Positions 15,481 through 25,263 of a stretch of DNA of 64,000 nucleotides are shown piece after piece (within the stretch, counting starts at the first letter, position 1; the number at the start of each line of letters is the position of its first letter). Location: assembly GCA_910578825.1 (NCBI GenBank), contig CAJTSB010000002.1, positions 62,001-126,000 of the forward strand. The letters run 5' to 3'. The position numbers and the translations under genes were made by a program. Source of the DNA: an uncultured Lachnospiraceae bacterium. Its GTDB lineage: Bacteria > Bacillota > Clostridia > Lachnospirales > Lachnospiraceae. The notes below the pieces were generated by a model, which did no database searches, was not told where the DNA came from, and saw only the letters and a list, made by a program, of their open reading frames with translations.

Positions 15481-17577
15481 CTATTTCTCTTCTTTCGGCA
15501 CGTCCTTGATGGAAAAACTGATTCTTCCCATCTTGTCCTTGCCCAGACATACAACTTTAACGATATCGCCAAGTGTCAGTACATCCTCTACACGGTTGAT
15601 ACGCTGACGGGAAATCTTGGAAATATGAACCATTCCCTCTTTGCCCGGCGCAAACTCCAGAAATGCTCCAAACTCTTTGATGCTGATAACTTTACCGACA
15701 AAAATCTGTCCTGCCTGGAAATCTGTGGTGATAATCTCAATCATTTCAACAGCCTTGTCCATCATTTCTTTGTCGGTTCCACAGACAGATACTGCGCCCT
15801 CATCATTGATATCGATTTTCACCCCCGTCTGCTCGATAATCGCATTGATGGTCTTACCTCTCTGTCCAACCACATCGCCGATCTTAGCCGGATCAATCTG
15901 AATCTGTATAATCTTAGGCGCAAGCTCGCCAACTTCTTTCCTGGGCTCTGCAATCGCCTTGGACATCACTTCATCCATGATATACAGCCTTGCCTCCCTC
16001 GTCCTGCGAATGGCCTCCTCTACAATCGGTCTGGTAAGTCCATGAATCTTGATATCCATCTGGATGGCTGTGATTCCGTCATGCGTTCCAGTCACCTTAA
16101 AGTCCATATCTCCGAAAAAGTCTTCCAGTCCCTGAATGTCGGTCAATACGATATAATCATCATCGGCATCCCCGGTCACCAGACCACAGGAAATACCGGC
16201 TACCATCTTCTTAATCGGAACTCCTGCCGCCATCAATGACATACAGGATGCACAGGTGGATGCCATAGAGGTGGAGCCATTGGACTCGAACGTCTCGGAT
16301 ACGGCGCGGATTGCATAGGGGAATTCCTCTTCTGAGGGAAGTACCGGCATCAGGGCACGCTCTGCCAGCGCACCGTGACCAATCTCACGTCTTCCCGGTC
16401 CTCTGCTGGGTTTCGTCTCACCCACAGAATAGGACGGGAAATTATAATGATGCATATAGCGTTTGTTCACTTCATTTTCATCCAGACCGTCAATCCTCTG
16501 CACCTCAGATAACGGCGCCAGCGTAACGACATCACAAATCTGGGTTTGTCCACGCGTAAACATCGCGGAACCATGTACTCTTGGAATAATATCCACTTCT
16601 GCCGCCAGCGGACGAATCTGGTCAATCGCACGTCCATCCGGCCTCTTGTGATCTTTTAAAATCATCTTACGGACAGTCTTCTTCTGATACTGGTAAATTG
16701 CCTCTCCCAATACCTCCAGCCATTCTTCCTTCTCCGCAAATGCTTCCTCCAGTTTATCTGTGATATTTCGAATATTCTCCTCGCGCACCTGTTTTTCATC
16801 GGTAAATACCGCTTCCTCCATCTGCTCAGGAGGAACAAGTTCGCGGATAGCTGCAAATAATTCTTCCGGTACGGCACAGCTTGTATATTCATGTTTGGTT
16901 TTTCCAACCTCTGCCACAATCTGATTGATAAATGCTATAATCTCCTGATTAATTTCATGCGCCTTGTAAATGGCCTCTATCATTTTATCCTCAGGAATCT
17001 CATTGGCGCCCGCCTCAATCATAATAACTTTTTCGCTGGTAGACGCTACCGTCAGGTTCAAATCGCCATTTTTCCACTGCTCCTGCGATGGATTGATAAC
17101 AAATTCGCCATCAATCATACCTACCTGCGTAGTTGCACAGGGACCTGCAAACGGGATATCAGAAATGCTGGTTGCAATTGCAGATCCGAGCATCGCCACG
17201 AGTTCCGGACGGCACTGAGGGTCTACGCTCATAACCAGATTGTTCAGCGTAACGTCATTGCGATAATCTTTGGGAAACAGCGGACGCATCGGACGGTCAA
17301 TGACACGTGCGGTCAGGACGGCATTTTCCGAAGCCTTTCCTTCCCTTTTATTGAATCCACCCGGTATTTTGCCAACCGCGTATAATTTCTCTTCAAATTC
17401 TACGCTCAGTGGAAAGAAGTCAATTCCTTCCCTTGGCTTATCCGATGCAGTTGCCGTAGACAATACCACCGTATCGCCATAATGCATGAACGCCGCACCG
17501 TTCGCCTGAGCAGCCACCCTGCCGATATCAACCTGCAGCGTCCTTCCTGCCAAATCCATAGTAAACTGTTTGTACAT
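15481..17577 (-). CDS. pnp: Polyribonucleotide nucleotidyltransferase (PNPase)
   Basis: This 698-residue phosphorolytic 3'-5' exoribonuclease is of normal length. It has two RNase PH domains (about 1-220 and 310-540) separated by the helical domain. The second carries the catalytic signature MDIKIHG…, preceded by GDADDDYIVLTDIQG. A KH domain (about 555-615, IGDVVGQRGKTINAIIEQ) and an S1 domain (about 620-690, GQIFVGKVISIKEFGAF) complete it. The start at 17577 follows AAGGAG. It is next to rpsO, as in many bacteria, separated by a hairpin that may control readthrough or decay. Confidence 0.98.
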   Translation of the reverse strand: MYKQFTMDLAGRTLQVDIGRVAAQANGAAFMHYGDTVVLSTATASDKPREGIDFFPLSVEFEEKLYAVGKIPGGFNKREGKASENAVLTARVIDRPMRPLFPKDYRNDVTLNNLVMSVDPQCRPELVAMLGSAIATSISDIPFAGPCATTQVGMIDGEFVINPSQEQWKNGDLNLTVASTSEKVIMIEAGANEIPEDKMIEAIYKAHEINQEIIAFINQIVAEVGKTKHEYTSCAVPEELFAAIRELVPPEQMEEAVFTDEKQVREENIRNITDKLEEAFAEKEEWLEVLGEAIYQYQKKTVRKMILKDHKRPDGRAIDQIRPLAAEVDIIPRVHGSAMFTRGQTQICDVVTLAPLSEVQRIDGLDENEVNKRYMHHYNFPSYSVGETKPSRGPGRREIGHGALAERALMPVLPSEEEFPYAIRAVSETFESNGSTSMASTCASCMSLMAAGVPIKKMVAGISCGLVTGDADDDYIVLTDIQGLEDFFGDMDFKVTGTHDGITAIQMDIKIHGLTRPIVEEAIRRTREARLYIMDEVMSKAIAEPRKEVGELAPKIIQIQIDPAKIGDVVGQRGKTINAIIEQTGVKIDINDEGAVSVCGTDKEMMDKAVEMIEIITTDFQAGQIFVGKVISIKEFGAFLEFAPGKEGMVHISKISRQRINRVEDVLTLGDIVKVVCLGKDKMGRISFSIKDVPKEEK

Positions 17578-17596
17578 AAGTTTTCTCCTTCTGAGA

Positions 17597-17622
17597 AAAT
17601 AGAGCGGAAAACCGCTCTATTT
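17597..17622 (-). terminator. Hairpin between rpsO and pnp
   Basis: A perfect 11-bp stem, AAATAGAGCGG and CCGCTCTATTT around AAAA, lies 11 bp after the rpsO stop. On the minus strand it is followed by TCTCAG rather than a long T-run. It could be a leaky terminator or an RNase processing site; the rpsO-pnp junction of E. coli has both. Confidence 0.7.
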
Positions 17623-17632
17623 CCAACATAAA

Positions 17633-17899
17633 CTATTTTCTGATTCCTAAACGCTCAATCAACGTACGATATCTCTCAATATCAATCTTCTTCAAATAAG
17701 CCAGAAGACCACGTCTCTGACCTACCATTTTCAAAAGTCCACGTCTGGAGTGATGATCCTTGGGATGTTCTTTCAAATGCTCAGTTAATTCCTGAATCCT
17801 TGCGGTCAAAATTGCAATCTGAACTTCCGGCGAACCTGTATCGCCCGGCGTCCTTGCGTACTCTGCAATAATTTTCTGTTTCTTTTCCTTTGCTATCAT
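17633..17899 (-). CDS. rpsO: 30S ribosomal protein S15
   Basis: The 88-residue protein matches S15 in full, with the conserved stretch GDTGSPEVQIAILTARI and HHSRRGLLKMVGQRRGLL. It binds the 16S rRNA central domain early in assembly. The start at 17899 follows AAGGAGG. A long leader with hairpins precedes it, which fits the autoregulation known for S15 in several bacterial groups. Confidence 0.98.
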   Translation of the reverse strand: MIAKEKKQKIIAEYARTPGDTGSPEVQIAILTARIQELTEHLKEHPKDHHSRRGLLKMVGQRRGLLAYLKKIDIERYRTLIERLGIRK

Positions 17900-18077
17900 T
17901 GTGATAACCTCCTTAAATTATTAGTAGTATCGCCCGGTCTGCCATTTCTATACGAAATAGAAATTCTCACAGACACTTCCTCACATGTTGAAGATATCAA
18001 GTAACGGTTGGAGTATCCGTTTACTGAATATGGGCTGTTTCATGCCACTGGCGAGTGCAAAAACACTCGCCAGTGGC
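17900..18077 (-). promoter_or_regulatory. rpsO 5' leader with hairpins (candidate S15 autoregulatory RNA)
   Basis: The leader of about 170 nt contains a very strong 14-bp hairpin, GCCACTGGCGAGTG/CACTCGCCAGTGGC (18044-18077), at or near the mRNA 5' end. A second hairpin, ATTTCTAT/ATAGAAAT (17944-17964), lies 45 nt before the start. S15 leaders are known translational regulators; whether this one binds S15 is inference. Confidence 0.5.
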
Positions 18078-18078
18078 T

Positions 18079-18107
18079 ATTATATCATATAGCATAATGC
18101 TTGTAAA
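18079..18107 (-). promoter_or_regulatory. rpsO promoter
   Basis: On the minus strand TTTACA (18102-18107), 17 bp, TATAAT (18079-18084). It lies 5 bp downstream of the GH53 stop at 18112. Confidence 0.85.
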
Positions 18108-18111
18108 GAAA

Positions 18112-21100
18112 TTATTTCTTAATCTTGATTTTCTTTACGGAACTGTATTTTCCATAAATCTTACTGTTTTTCGAATCCAGTTTATAAGCGCACACCCTTA
18201 CATAGTAAGTCTTACCTTTTTTCAGACCGCTTAACGTATAGGACGTCTTTGTCGTAGTCTTCGTTTTTGTGCCTTTCTTAAACTTCTTGCTGGTACTGTA
18301 CTGGATGCGGTATCCTTTGGCTCCGGATACTTTCTTGATTGTAACTTTCGCCTTTTTCTTCGCGTTATTTTTCACCGTCTTAACAGACGCTTTCTTCACA
18401 GTTACTTTGCTCCACTTTGCATAAAGTGTCAAATCGCTCTTGTTTGCCTGGGTAATACCGGTTACTTTGTTCTTAAATCTGCTGTCCGTATACCAGCCTG
18501 AGAAGGAATATTTACTTCTCGTCGGGTTTTTAAGATTTATCTTCTGATTAAAATAGGAAACCGGATTGGTTCTGTTATTGGTACCGCCATTTAAAACATA
18601 CGAAACATGATACGGTACAGTGACAATACAGGTACCTTTTACAGAGCTTCCGTCTGTTGCAGTCGCCGTAATCGTTGCCTGACCAGGACCTACAGTCGTC
18701 ACAACGCCTTCGTCGTTTACTCTTGCCACTTTTTCATTTGAGGACTCCCATTTGAGCGTTTTTACAGTTGCACTTTCCGGTGCAATCTGTGCGGTCAATG
18801 TAAATGTCTTGCCTCTCAACATCGTCGTTGTCTTCGCAGACAATGTAATTGCGGATACCTTTATTCCTTCCTCACCAGGTCCTTCTCCACTCTGTTTCTT
18901 CCATTTTGCATACAGATTCAGGTTTCCAGTAGTTCCTGCTGCAATTTCTGTTATTGCCGTCTCAAATTCACTGTCTGTATACCAGCCTTCAAAGACATAT
19001 CCCTCACGGCTTGGCGCTGCCAGCGTGATTGCCTCTGTTCCGTCATACTCAGATGGATTTACAGCTGCATTCGTACCGCCATCCAGATGGTACGTAATCG
19101 TATATACCTCCGGATCTTCATCGGTGCGCTCTCTCCATTTTGCATACAACGTCACATTTGCAGTTGCTCCCGCTGCAATTTTTTCCACTTTATTTTCAAA
19201 TCCGCTCTCTGTATACCAGCCCTCAAAAATATACCCTGTCTTCGTGGGATTGGAAAGCGTAATTTCTTTGGAACCGTCAATTTTCTCCGGATTTGCAGCT
19301 GAATTTGTGCCGCCATCCAAATGATAGGTAACATCATAAACCGGATCTTTTACCGTTTGATACAGGTATACGTCGTCAACGCTGCCCCAGCTTCCCGCCT
19401 TTCCTGTTATCGTGATAGTTACAGTCAGTACATCGCCAATCTGTGCCTGCACTTCATCGACCGTCGGGTTCTGCCAGACAAGCCAGCCCTTAACGCCTGC
19501 TGCATCTTCGGTAAACGTTTCCTTTGTATCATTTGACAGTTTGATCTTTGCGGTCACTGCGTTCTCTGCATCTCCGCCCTGAAGATACATAAACGCTTTG
19601 TATTTTCCAGGCGTCTCCACAGTAAACGACTGGGTAGCAGTAAGTTCATAGGCTTCTGCATGATAAAATGCCAGACATTGTTTTCCACTTCTTGGGTTCT
19701 CACCAAGTTTATCATTCAGACCAGATCCTATAATTTCCCATACATCACGGCCACCGCCTTCGCCTTCAAAATCTCCCTGTATCAGCAGATTCTGTGGGAA
19801 ATAATGAACCGTGCAGACAGCATTCATCGTCTCTTCAGAACCTTCCCAGGTAACCGTTCCATTTACCTTGTGAGTTCCAAAACTTGTAATAGCCGCAATA
19901 TCTGCCTGATTCCATACGACAGACAAACCTTCTGCCTTTGTACTGTCATTGTAAATACCTGTTACCGTAGTCGGAAGTTTTGACGCAATATCATCACCCT
20001 CTTTTGCATCAATCTCACATCCATCAATAGCATCCAGTCTCTTCGGCTCCGTTGCTCCCGTCAGTACATATTTATATACATTCAAAGATGGAAGGGGATT
20101 GCCCTCAAAATCAAACATCGCCTGGTTATCCCACTCTGAACCACCATAACTCTCCTCTGTGGCCGTATCATCATAGGCAACGCTGTAACTGGATGCCCAG
20201 CCGGAACCATAAGTTTCCCATGCCAGCTTATTTGCTGCCAATACATCTGCTGCATTTTCTGCATCTGCTTTATATACATTGACTGGAAGCCATGCCGGTT
20301 CCCAGTACATCACGCCGATTCCTTTTGTTCCTACATTCGCTACCGCCTGAATAACATCGCGGACCTCGTTCGCCTGTCCCTGATAAGTTGCCGGATATTG
20401 GGAAGTATCATCATTCTGTCCCGGACGTACCACATTAGGTTGACCGTCTCCATCCTCCATCGTTCTTGCCCAGGAAGTCTCGGCTACCATTACCTTCTTA
20501 TTATAGGTATCTGCTACATACTTCAATACACTGGTAAGGTTCTCTCTTGTACCATGCCAGTATGGATAATAAGATGATGCGAATACATCGTACTCTACTC
20601 CGCTTTCATTCAATGAATCAGCAAATCCTTTCATCGTAGAAGTCTTATCTGGATTCGTGAAATGGATCGCTGCCATTATCTCTATGCTCTTTTCGGTTGC
20701 AACCTTATGTACTGCATCACATCCGGCTTTGAATAAAGTCGCCATATTATCCCAGCTTTTCTCACCGCAAATGCCACTCGTTGTCTCGTTTCCAACCTGA
20801 ACCATCCCGACGTCCACACCTGCTTCAATCAGTGTATTTAAGCTTTCCTCTGTATACGTCGCGATTGCTGTTTTTTTCTGATCTACCGTATAATCCTTCC
20901 ATGCTTTTGGCGCTTTCTGTTTCGCCGGGTCTGCCCAGAAATCGGAATAATGGAAATCAACCAATACCTTTAATCCGGCATCACTTGCCAGTTTTCCCAT
21001 CCATTTTGCCTTATCCACATCGCAGTTTCCTGCGCCATACCCCTGTGTCTTTGCCTCATCTGCATAAGGATGATTCCAGACACGAATACGTACATAGTTC

Positions 21101-22077
21101 ACACCTGCATTTTTTAACAGGGTAAAGAATCCTGCATCATCCAGTTCTTCGCCTTCCCAGCCTTTAAATTTCACACCACTGTCAATCAGACTCTTGTAAG
21201 TGGAAATATCCACACCGCGAATAAAGTCATCCGTAATATTTTCCACTTTCTTAACATTAACGCCCGCATTCTCTACAATAGTTGCAGATACCAAAGCATC
21301 TTTTGCCGCCTGTAATGCGATAATTGCTGAATTAATCTCTTCGATCGTCTTATTCTCTGCATCTGCCTTCACCGCCTCTGCCGCTGTAATGGCATCCTGC
21401 AATGCCTGAAAGCTGTCAGCCTCATAGTCCTCTGCCTTTAAAGCTTTACATGGTATAAGCAACGCATCGAGTTCTGCCAGTTTTTCTTCCTTGGCAGCTT
21501 CAGCGGACAGACCTGTCTTAAGCTCCAGATTATCAAACCAAAGCCAGCCACCGGCTGCAATGTCTATTTCAAAAACAATTTTGATGGTGTTTCCGGCAAT
21601 AACCGCCATATCGGTAGCACTTGTCTCCCAAACATCCCATCCATTAATGCTGCTAAAAGTTTTGGAACTTTTTTCTGTTTCTCCCTCATATAAACTAACC
21701 TTATAGGAATTCACACTACCGCCGTTCAACTGCCAGAACAATTGATAATTTCCCGGCGTTACGCCTTGTGTTACTTCCTTAGTCAGCGTTAGTTTCTGTG
21801 CCGATGGAGAATACAGATTCCATGCCATCGTTTTATTGTTAACTGAACCAGAATCAACCTTCCTTGAACTTGTTACACCCTCGTCGTTTTCCCATGTAAC
21901 CGTCCACCCCTCTTCCTCTGTTGTCTTATTCATATTATCAGAATAGACAACCTTCTCTGTCATTCCTGTGTCTTCTCCTTCTGCCTTTGCCGTCAACTCC
22001 GGAACGCTGATTCCGGTCAACAGCATGGCTGCGGACAAGGCTATTGCAAGCCCACGCTGCAAAAATCCTTTCCTCAT
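18112..22077 (-). CDS. Secreted GH53 endo-beta-1,4-galactanase, long multidomain form
   Basis: The 1321-residue protein starts at 22077 behind AAGGAGG and has a signal peptide (1-32). Next is a carbohydrate-binding-like beta domain (about 35-190) and a spacer helix pair (about 195-265). The GH53 barrel (about 280-650) follows, with acid/base Glu431 in VQVGNETTSG and nucleophile Glu533 in VAETSWA. Then come an Ig-like domain, a second binding domain resembling CBM61 (about 770-930), two Gly-Trp-Tyr InlB/Flg_new repeats (FEGWYT), a Big2 Ig domain, a third such repeat, and a fibronectin-like basic C-terminus. It should cleave beta-1,4-galactan side chains of pectin outside the cell. No LPXTG or anchor is seen, so the basic tail may hold it to the wall. 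It is paralogous to the gene at 22432. Confidence 0.93.
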   Translation of the reverse strand: MRKGFLQRGLAIALSAAMLLTGISVPELTAKAEGEDTGMTEKVVYSDNMNKTTEEEGWTVTWENDEGVTSSRKVDSGSVNNKTMAWNLYSPSAQKLTLTKEVTQGVTPGNYQLFWQLNGGSVNSYKVSLYEGETEKSSKTFSSINGWDVWETSATDMAVIAGNTIKIVFEIDIAAGGWLWFDNLELKTGLSAEAAKEEKLAELDALLIPCKALKAEDYEADSFQALQDAITAAEAVKADAENKTIEEINSAIIALQAAKDALVSATIVENAGVNVKKVENITDDFIRGVDISTYKSLIDSGVKFKGWEGEELDDAGFFTLLKNAGVNYVRIRVWNHPYADEAKTQGYGAGNCDVDKAKWMGKLASDAGLKVLVDFHYSDFWADPAKQKAPKAWKDYTVDQKKTAIATYTEESLNTLIEAGVDVGMVQVGNETTSGICGEKSWDNMATLFKAGCDAVHKVATEKSIEIMAAIHFTNPDKTSTMKGFADSLNESGVEYDVFASSYYPYWHGTRENLTSVLKYVADTYNKKVMVAETSWARTMEDGDGQPNVVRPGQNDDTSQYPATYQGQANEVRDVIQAVANVGTKGIGVMYWEPAWLPVNVYKADAENAADVLAANKLAWETYGSGWASSYSVAYDDTATEESYGGSEWDNQAMFDFEGNPLPSLNVYKYVLTGATEPKRLDAIDGCEIDAKEGDDIASKLPTTVTGIYNDSTKAEGLSVVWNQADIAAITSFGTHKVNGTVTWEGSEETMNAVCTVHYFPQNLLIQGDFEGEGGGRDVWEIIGSGLNDKLGENPRSGKQCLAFYHAEAYELTATQSFTVETPGKYKAFMYLQGGDAENAVTAKIKLSNDTKETFTEDAAGVKGWLVWQNPTVDEVQAQIGDVLTVTITITGKAGSWGSVDDVYLYQTVKDPVYDVTYHLDGGTNSAANPEKIDGSKEITLSNPTKTGYIFEGWYTESGFENKVEKIAAGATANVTLYAKWRERTDEDPEVYTITYHLDGGTNAAVNPSEYDGTEAITLAAPSREGYVFEGWYTDSEFETAITEIAAGTTGNLNLYAKWKKQSGEGPGEEGIKVSAITLSAKTTTMLRGKTFTLTAQIAPESATVKTLKWESSNEKVARVNDEGVVTTVGPGQATITATATDGSSVKGTCIVTVPYHVSYVLNGGTNNRTNPVSYFNQKINLKNPTRSKYSFSGWYTDSRFKNKVTGITQANKSDLTLYAKWSKVTVKKASVKTVKNNAKKKAKVTIKKVSGAKGYRIQYSTSKKFKKGTKTKTTTKTSYTLSGLKKGKTYYVRVCAYKLDSKNSKIYGKYSSVKKIKIKK

Positions 22078-22160
22078 ACATAACCTCCTTTTTCTCCACT
22101 CTGCCCAGCTATAAGTTTCTTTACTCTGATCATCCTATAGTGGACAACTCATTCCATTAG

Positions 22161-22232
22161 TTGCGCAATTGTTCTAAAAATTATATTACCGTTTTATTAT
22201 ATAGTATCTAATATGTTTCGCGCAACTGACAA
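22161..22232 (-). promoter_or_regulatory. GH53 promoter with TTGCGCAA operators (long form)
   Basis: The -10 TATAAT is at 22196-22201. After 18 bp, a TTGCGC -35 (22220-22225) is nested in TTGTCAGTTGCGC. A palindrome TTGCGCAA lies downstream at 22161-22168, and further copies of the half-site are upstream at 22281-22298. The same layout occurs before the second GH53 gene, so these are probably binding sites of a shared galactan-responsive regulator. Confidence 0.55.
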
Positions 22233-22316
22233 ATTCCCCAGTATTATTTTTGTTTTTTTGTTTGAATTGCATAATATTAATGCGCAACTTTTGCGCACGC
22301 AAAAACATATATAAAT

Positions 22317-22394
22317 AAACAAAAAATCCCTCTCCCATTCTGCTGTAAGATTGCCAGTCTGCCGGGCAAATTACAATCTGGAATGAGAGAGGAA
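22317..22394 (-). terminator. Terminator of the second GH53 gene
   Basis: A long imperfect hairpin has outer arms CCTCTCCCATTC and GGAATGAGAGAGG (wobble and one mismatch). On the minus strand it ends in GGGATTTTTTG. Confidence 0.8.
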
Positions 22395-22431
22395 TTCTAT
22401 CATTGCCTTTTACTGTTTCAATATATGATAA

Positions 22432-25218
22432 TTACTTTTTAATCTTGATTTTCTTAGCAGTTCCATATGCTCCAAACACCTTATTATTCTGGGAATCCAG
22501 TTTATAGGCGCATACCCTGACATAATATGTCTTACCTTTTTTCAGACCGCTTAACGTATAAGACGTCTTTGTCGTGGTCTTCGTTTTTGTGCCCTTCTTA
22601 AACTTCTTGCTGGTACTGTACTGAATACGGTAACCTTTGGCTCCGGAAACTTTTTTGATTGTAACTTTCGCCTTTTTTCTGGCGTTATTCTTCACCGACT
22701 TGACGGAAACTTTCTTAACGGTTACTTTGCTCCACTTTGCATACAGCGTCAAATCACTCTTGTTTGCCGAGGTAATACCATTTATTTTCTGCCTGAAACC
22801 GCTGTCTGTATACCAGCCCTGAAACGTATAATTCTTTCTCGTGGGATTCTTCAGGTTTATATTCTGGTTATAATACGAAACCGGATTACTGCCGCTGACG
22901 CTGCCGCCGTTTAAGTTATATGCAATCCTGTATGGTACGGTAACAATACAGCTTCCCTTTGCTGTGCCGCCATCTGTTGCGCTTGCCGTAATCGTTGCCT
23001 GGCCCGGGCCTACCGTCGTTACAACGCCATGTTCATCCACCTTGGCTACCCTCTCATTGGAGGACGCCCATTTGAGGGTCTTTTCCGTCGCATTTTCCGG
23101 CGCTACCTGCGCGTTGAGAGCAAACGTCTGATTTCTTTCCAGCATCTTTGCGCTGGGAGATAATGTGATATTCCCTACTTCAATATCCTGATAGAGGTAA
23201 ACGTCATCGATGCTGCCCCAGCTTGCTGCTTTCCCTGTGATGGTAATGGTCACGGTCAATACGTCGCCTTGTTCCGCACTGACTTTTTCTGTCCGGGGAT
23301 TTTGCCAGACAAGCCAGCCTTTGACGCCTGCTTCTGCATGTCTGGATGTTTCCTTCGTATCATTTGACAGCTTAATATCGGCTGTCACCGCGTCTTCACC
23401 GTCTCCACCCTGAAGATACATGAATGCACGGTATGTTCCGGCTGTTTGCACAGTAACTGACTGCGTAACGGTAAGCTCGTAGTCCTCTGCCAGATAAAAT
23501 GCCACGCAATTTTTTCCCCTTCTGGGGTTTTCCGTTGTTTTACTGTTGAGGCCTGTTCCCTCAATCGTCCACTTGTCGCGTCCGCTCTCAAAATCTCCCT
23601 GCTGTAATAAATTTCCAGGCAAAACATTAACTGTACAGACTGTATTTATAGTCTCTGTCGTGCCCTCCGGTGTCTGATAAGTAACAATTCCATTTATTCG
23701 GAACGTACCGAAACTACGGATGTTCCTGATATCCTCCTGACTCCAGGCTACCTGCAGATTTTCTGCCTTATCGCCGTCATTGTAACTGCCGTTTACCGTG
23801 GCCGGAAGCGCAGCCGCAATATCATCTCCGAGCTCTACCTCTACGCTGGGATGATCAACGGCGTCCAGCCTCTTGGGATTTACCGCCCCGGTAAATACAT
23901 ACTTATAAACATTCAGTGACGGCAGCGGATTGCCTTCGAAATCAAACATCGCCTGATTGTCCCACTCGGATCCGCCATAATTCTTCTCCGTGACATTGGG
24001 GTCATAGGAAATGCTGTAACTGGACGCCCAGCCGGAACCGAACTCTTCCCATGCCTGTTTGTTCTTTTCCAATATCTCCGCCGCGTCTACTGCATCCGCA
24101 TGATAGACATTGACCGGAAGCCATGCCGGCTCCCAATACATGATGCCGATTCCGGCCTCTCCGACATTCGCAACCGCTTCGATGACGTCGCGCACTTCAT
24201 TTGCCTGTCCCTGTGGCGTCGCTGCATACTGGGAAGTGTCGTCATTCTGGCCCGAACGTACCACATTCGGCTGACCGTCTCCATCTTCCAGTGTCCTTGC
24301 CCAGGAGGTCTCAGCCACCATAACCTTCTTTTGATACTTATCCGCCACATATTTTAACACACTGGTAAGATTCTCTCTCGTACCATGCCAGTACGGATAA
24401 TAGGAGGAGGCAAACACATCATAATCCACACCCGCTGTGTTGAGCTTATCTGCAAATCCTTTCATCCTGTCGCTTTTCTCCGGGTTCGTAAAGTGGAGCG
24501 CCGCCAGTATTTCCTGGCTCCGGTCTTCTGCAACCCTGTGTACGGCATCGCATCCCGCCTTGAATAGAGTAACCATATTATCCCAGTTGCTTTCTCCACA
24601 GATGGAACTTGTCGTCTCGTTGCCAACCTGAACCATTCCTACATCTGCACCGGCATCTAAAATGGTATTCAGGCTTTCTTCTGTAAATTCTGACAACGCT
24701 TCCGCTTTCTGCGCAACCGTAAAGCCCTTCCACGCCTTTGGCACTACCTGTCTTCCCGGATCCGCCCAGAAATCCGAATAGTGAAAATCAACCATAACCT
24801 TCAATCCGGCATCCGTCGCCCATTTTCCCATCAGGGCTGCCTTTGCCACATCACAGTTTCCTGCGCCATACCCCTGCGTCTTTGCTTCATCCGCATAGGG
24901 GTCGTTCCAGACACGGATACGTACATAATTTACACCGGCATCTTTTAATAACCGGAAAAATCCTCTCTCATCAAGCACATTGCCATCCCAGCCCTTAAAT
25001 GTTACACCGCTGTCAATCAGGCTCTTGTAGGTAGAAATATCCACACCGCGGATAAAATCTTCTGTAAGTCCCTCCACCTTCGTTACATTGACGCCTGCAT
25101 TTTGCACGACGCCCGAATCATCCGCCTTCACCGTCACATGCGAATAACTGATTCCCGTCAACAACATGGCTGCGGACAATACGACAGCAAACCCACGCCT
25201 TAGTATTCCTCTCTTCAT
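22432..25218 (-). CDS. Secreted GH53 endo-beta-1,4-galactanase, short form
   Basis: The 928-residue paralog of the protein at 18112 starts at ATG 25218, directly behind GGAGGAGG. It has a signal peptide (1-32) and the GH53 barrel almost at once (about 45-420). The acid/base Glu201 is in VQVGNETTSS and the nucleophile Glu303 in VAETSWA, the same 102-residue spacing as the paralog. An Ig-like domain, the CBM61-like domain, a Big2 domain, one FQGWYT repeat and the fibronectin-like tail follow. It lacks the N-terminal binding domain and two of the three InlB-like repeats. The last 150 residues are nearly identical to the paralog, including at DNA level. Both probably work together on pectic galactan or arabinogalactan. 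Confidence 0.93.
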   Translation of the reverse strand: MKRGILRRGFAVVLSAAMLLTGISYSHVTVKADDSGVVQNAGVNVTKVEGLTEDFIRGVDISTYKSLIDSGVTFKGWDGNVLDERGFFRLLKDAGVNYVRIRVWNDPYADEAKTQGYGAGNCDVAKAALMGKWATDAGLKVMVDFHYSDFWADPGRQVVPKAWKGFTVAQKAEALSEFTEESLNTILDAGADVGMVQVGNETTSSICGESNWDNMVTLFKAGCDAVHRVAEDRSQEILAALHFTNPEKSDRMKGFADKLNTAGVDYDVFASSYYPYWHGTRENLTSVLKYVADKYQKKVMVAETSWARTLEDGDGQPNVVRSGQNDDTSQYAATPQGQANEVRDVIEAVANVGEAGIGIMYWEPAWLPVNVYHADAVDAAEILEKNKQAWEEFGSGWASSYSISYDPNVTEKNYGGSEWDNQAMFDFEGNPLPSLNVYKYVFTGAVNPKRLDAVDHPSVEVELGDDIAAALPATVNGSYNDGDKAENLQVAWSQEDIRNIRSFGTFRINGIVTYQTPEGTTETINTVCTVNVLPGNLLQQGDFESGRDKWTIEGTGLNSKTTENPRRGKNCVAFYLAEDYELTVTQSVTVQTAGTYRAFMYLQGGDGEDAVTADIKLSNDTKETSRHAEAGVKGWLVWQNPRTEKVSAEQGDVLTVTITITGKAASWGSIDDVYLYQDIEVGNITLSPSAKMLERNQTFALNAQVAPENATEKTLKWASSNERVAKVDEHGVVTTVGPGQATITASATDGGTAKGSCIVTVPYRIAYNLNGGSVSGSNPVSYYNQNINLKNPTRKNYTFQGWYTDSGFRQKINGITSANKSDLTLYAKWSKVTVKKVSVKSVKNNARKKAKVTIKKVSGAKGYRIQYSTSKKFKKGTKTKTTTKTSYTLSGLKKGKTYYVRVCAYKLDSQNNKVFGAYGTAKKIKIKK

Positions 25219-25263
25219 AAAAACCTCCTCCATTACCGTTTTCTAAATGCTTTCACTTCAAAT

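Noticed and set aside
15442..16239. Plus-strand 265-codon frame opposite pnp
   Set aside because: It lies wholly inside the well-supported pnp gene, has no ribosome site and no recognisable protein features. The same applies to the long plus-strand frames opposite nusA (35311-36159), infB (32601-33212) and hisD (48883-49746).
18044..18077. Hairpin as terminator of the GH53 gene
   Set aside because: No T-run follows on the minus strand, and a consensus rpsO promoter lies between the GH53 stop and the hairpin. It better fits an rpsO leader stem.
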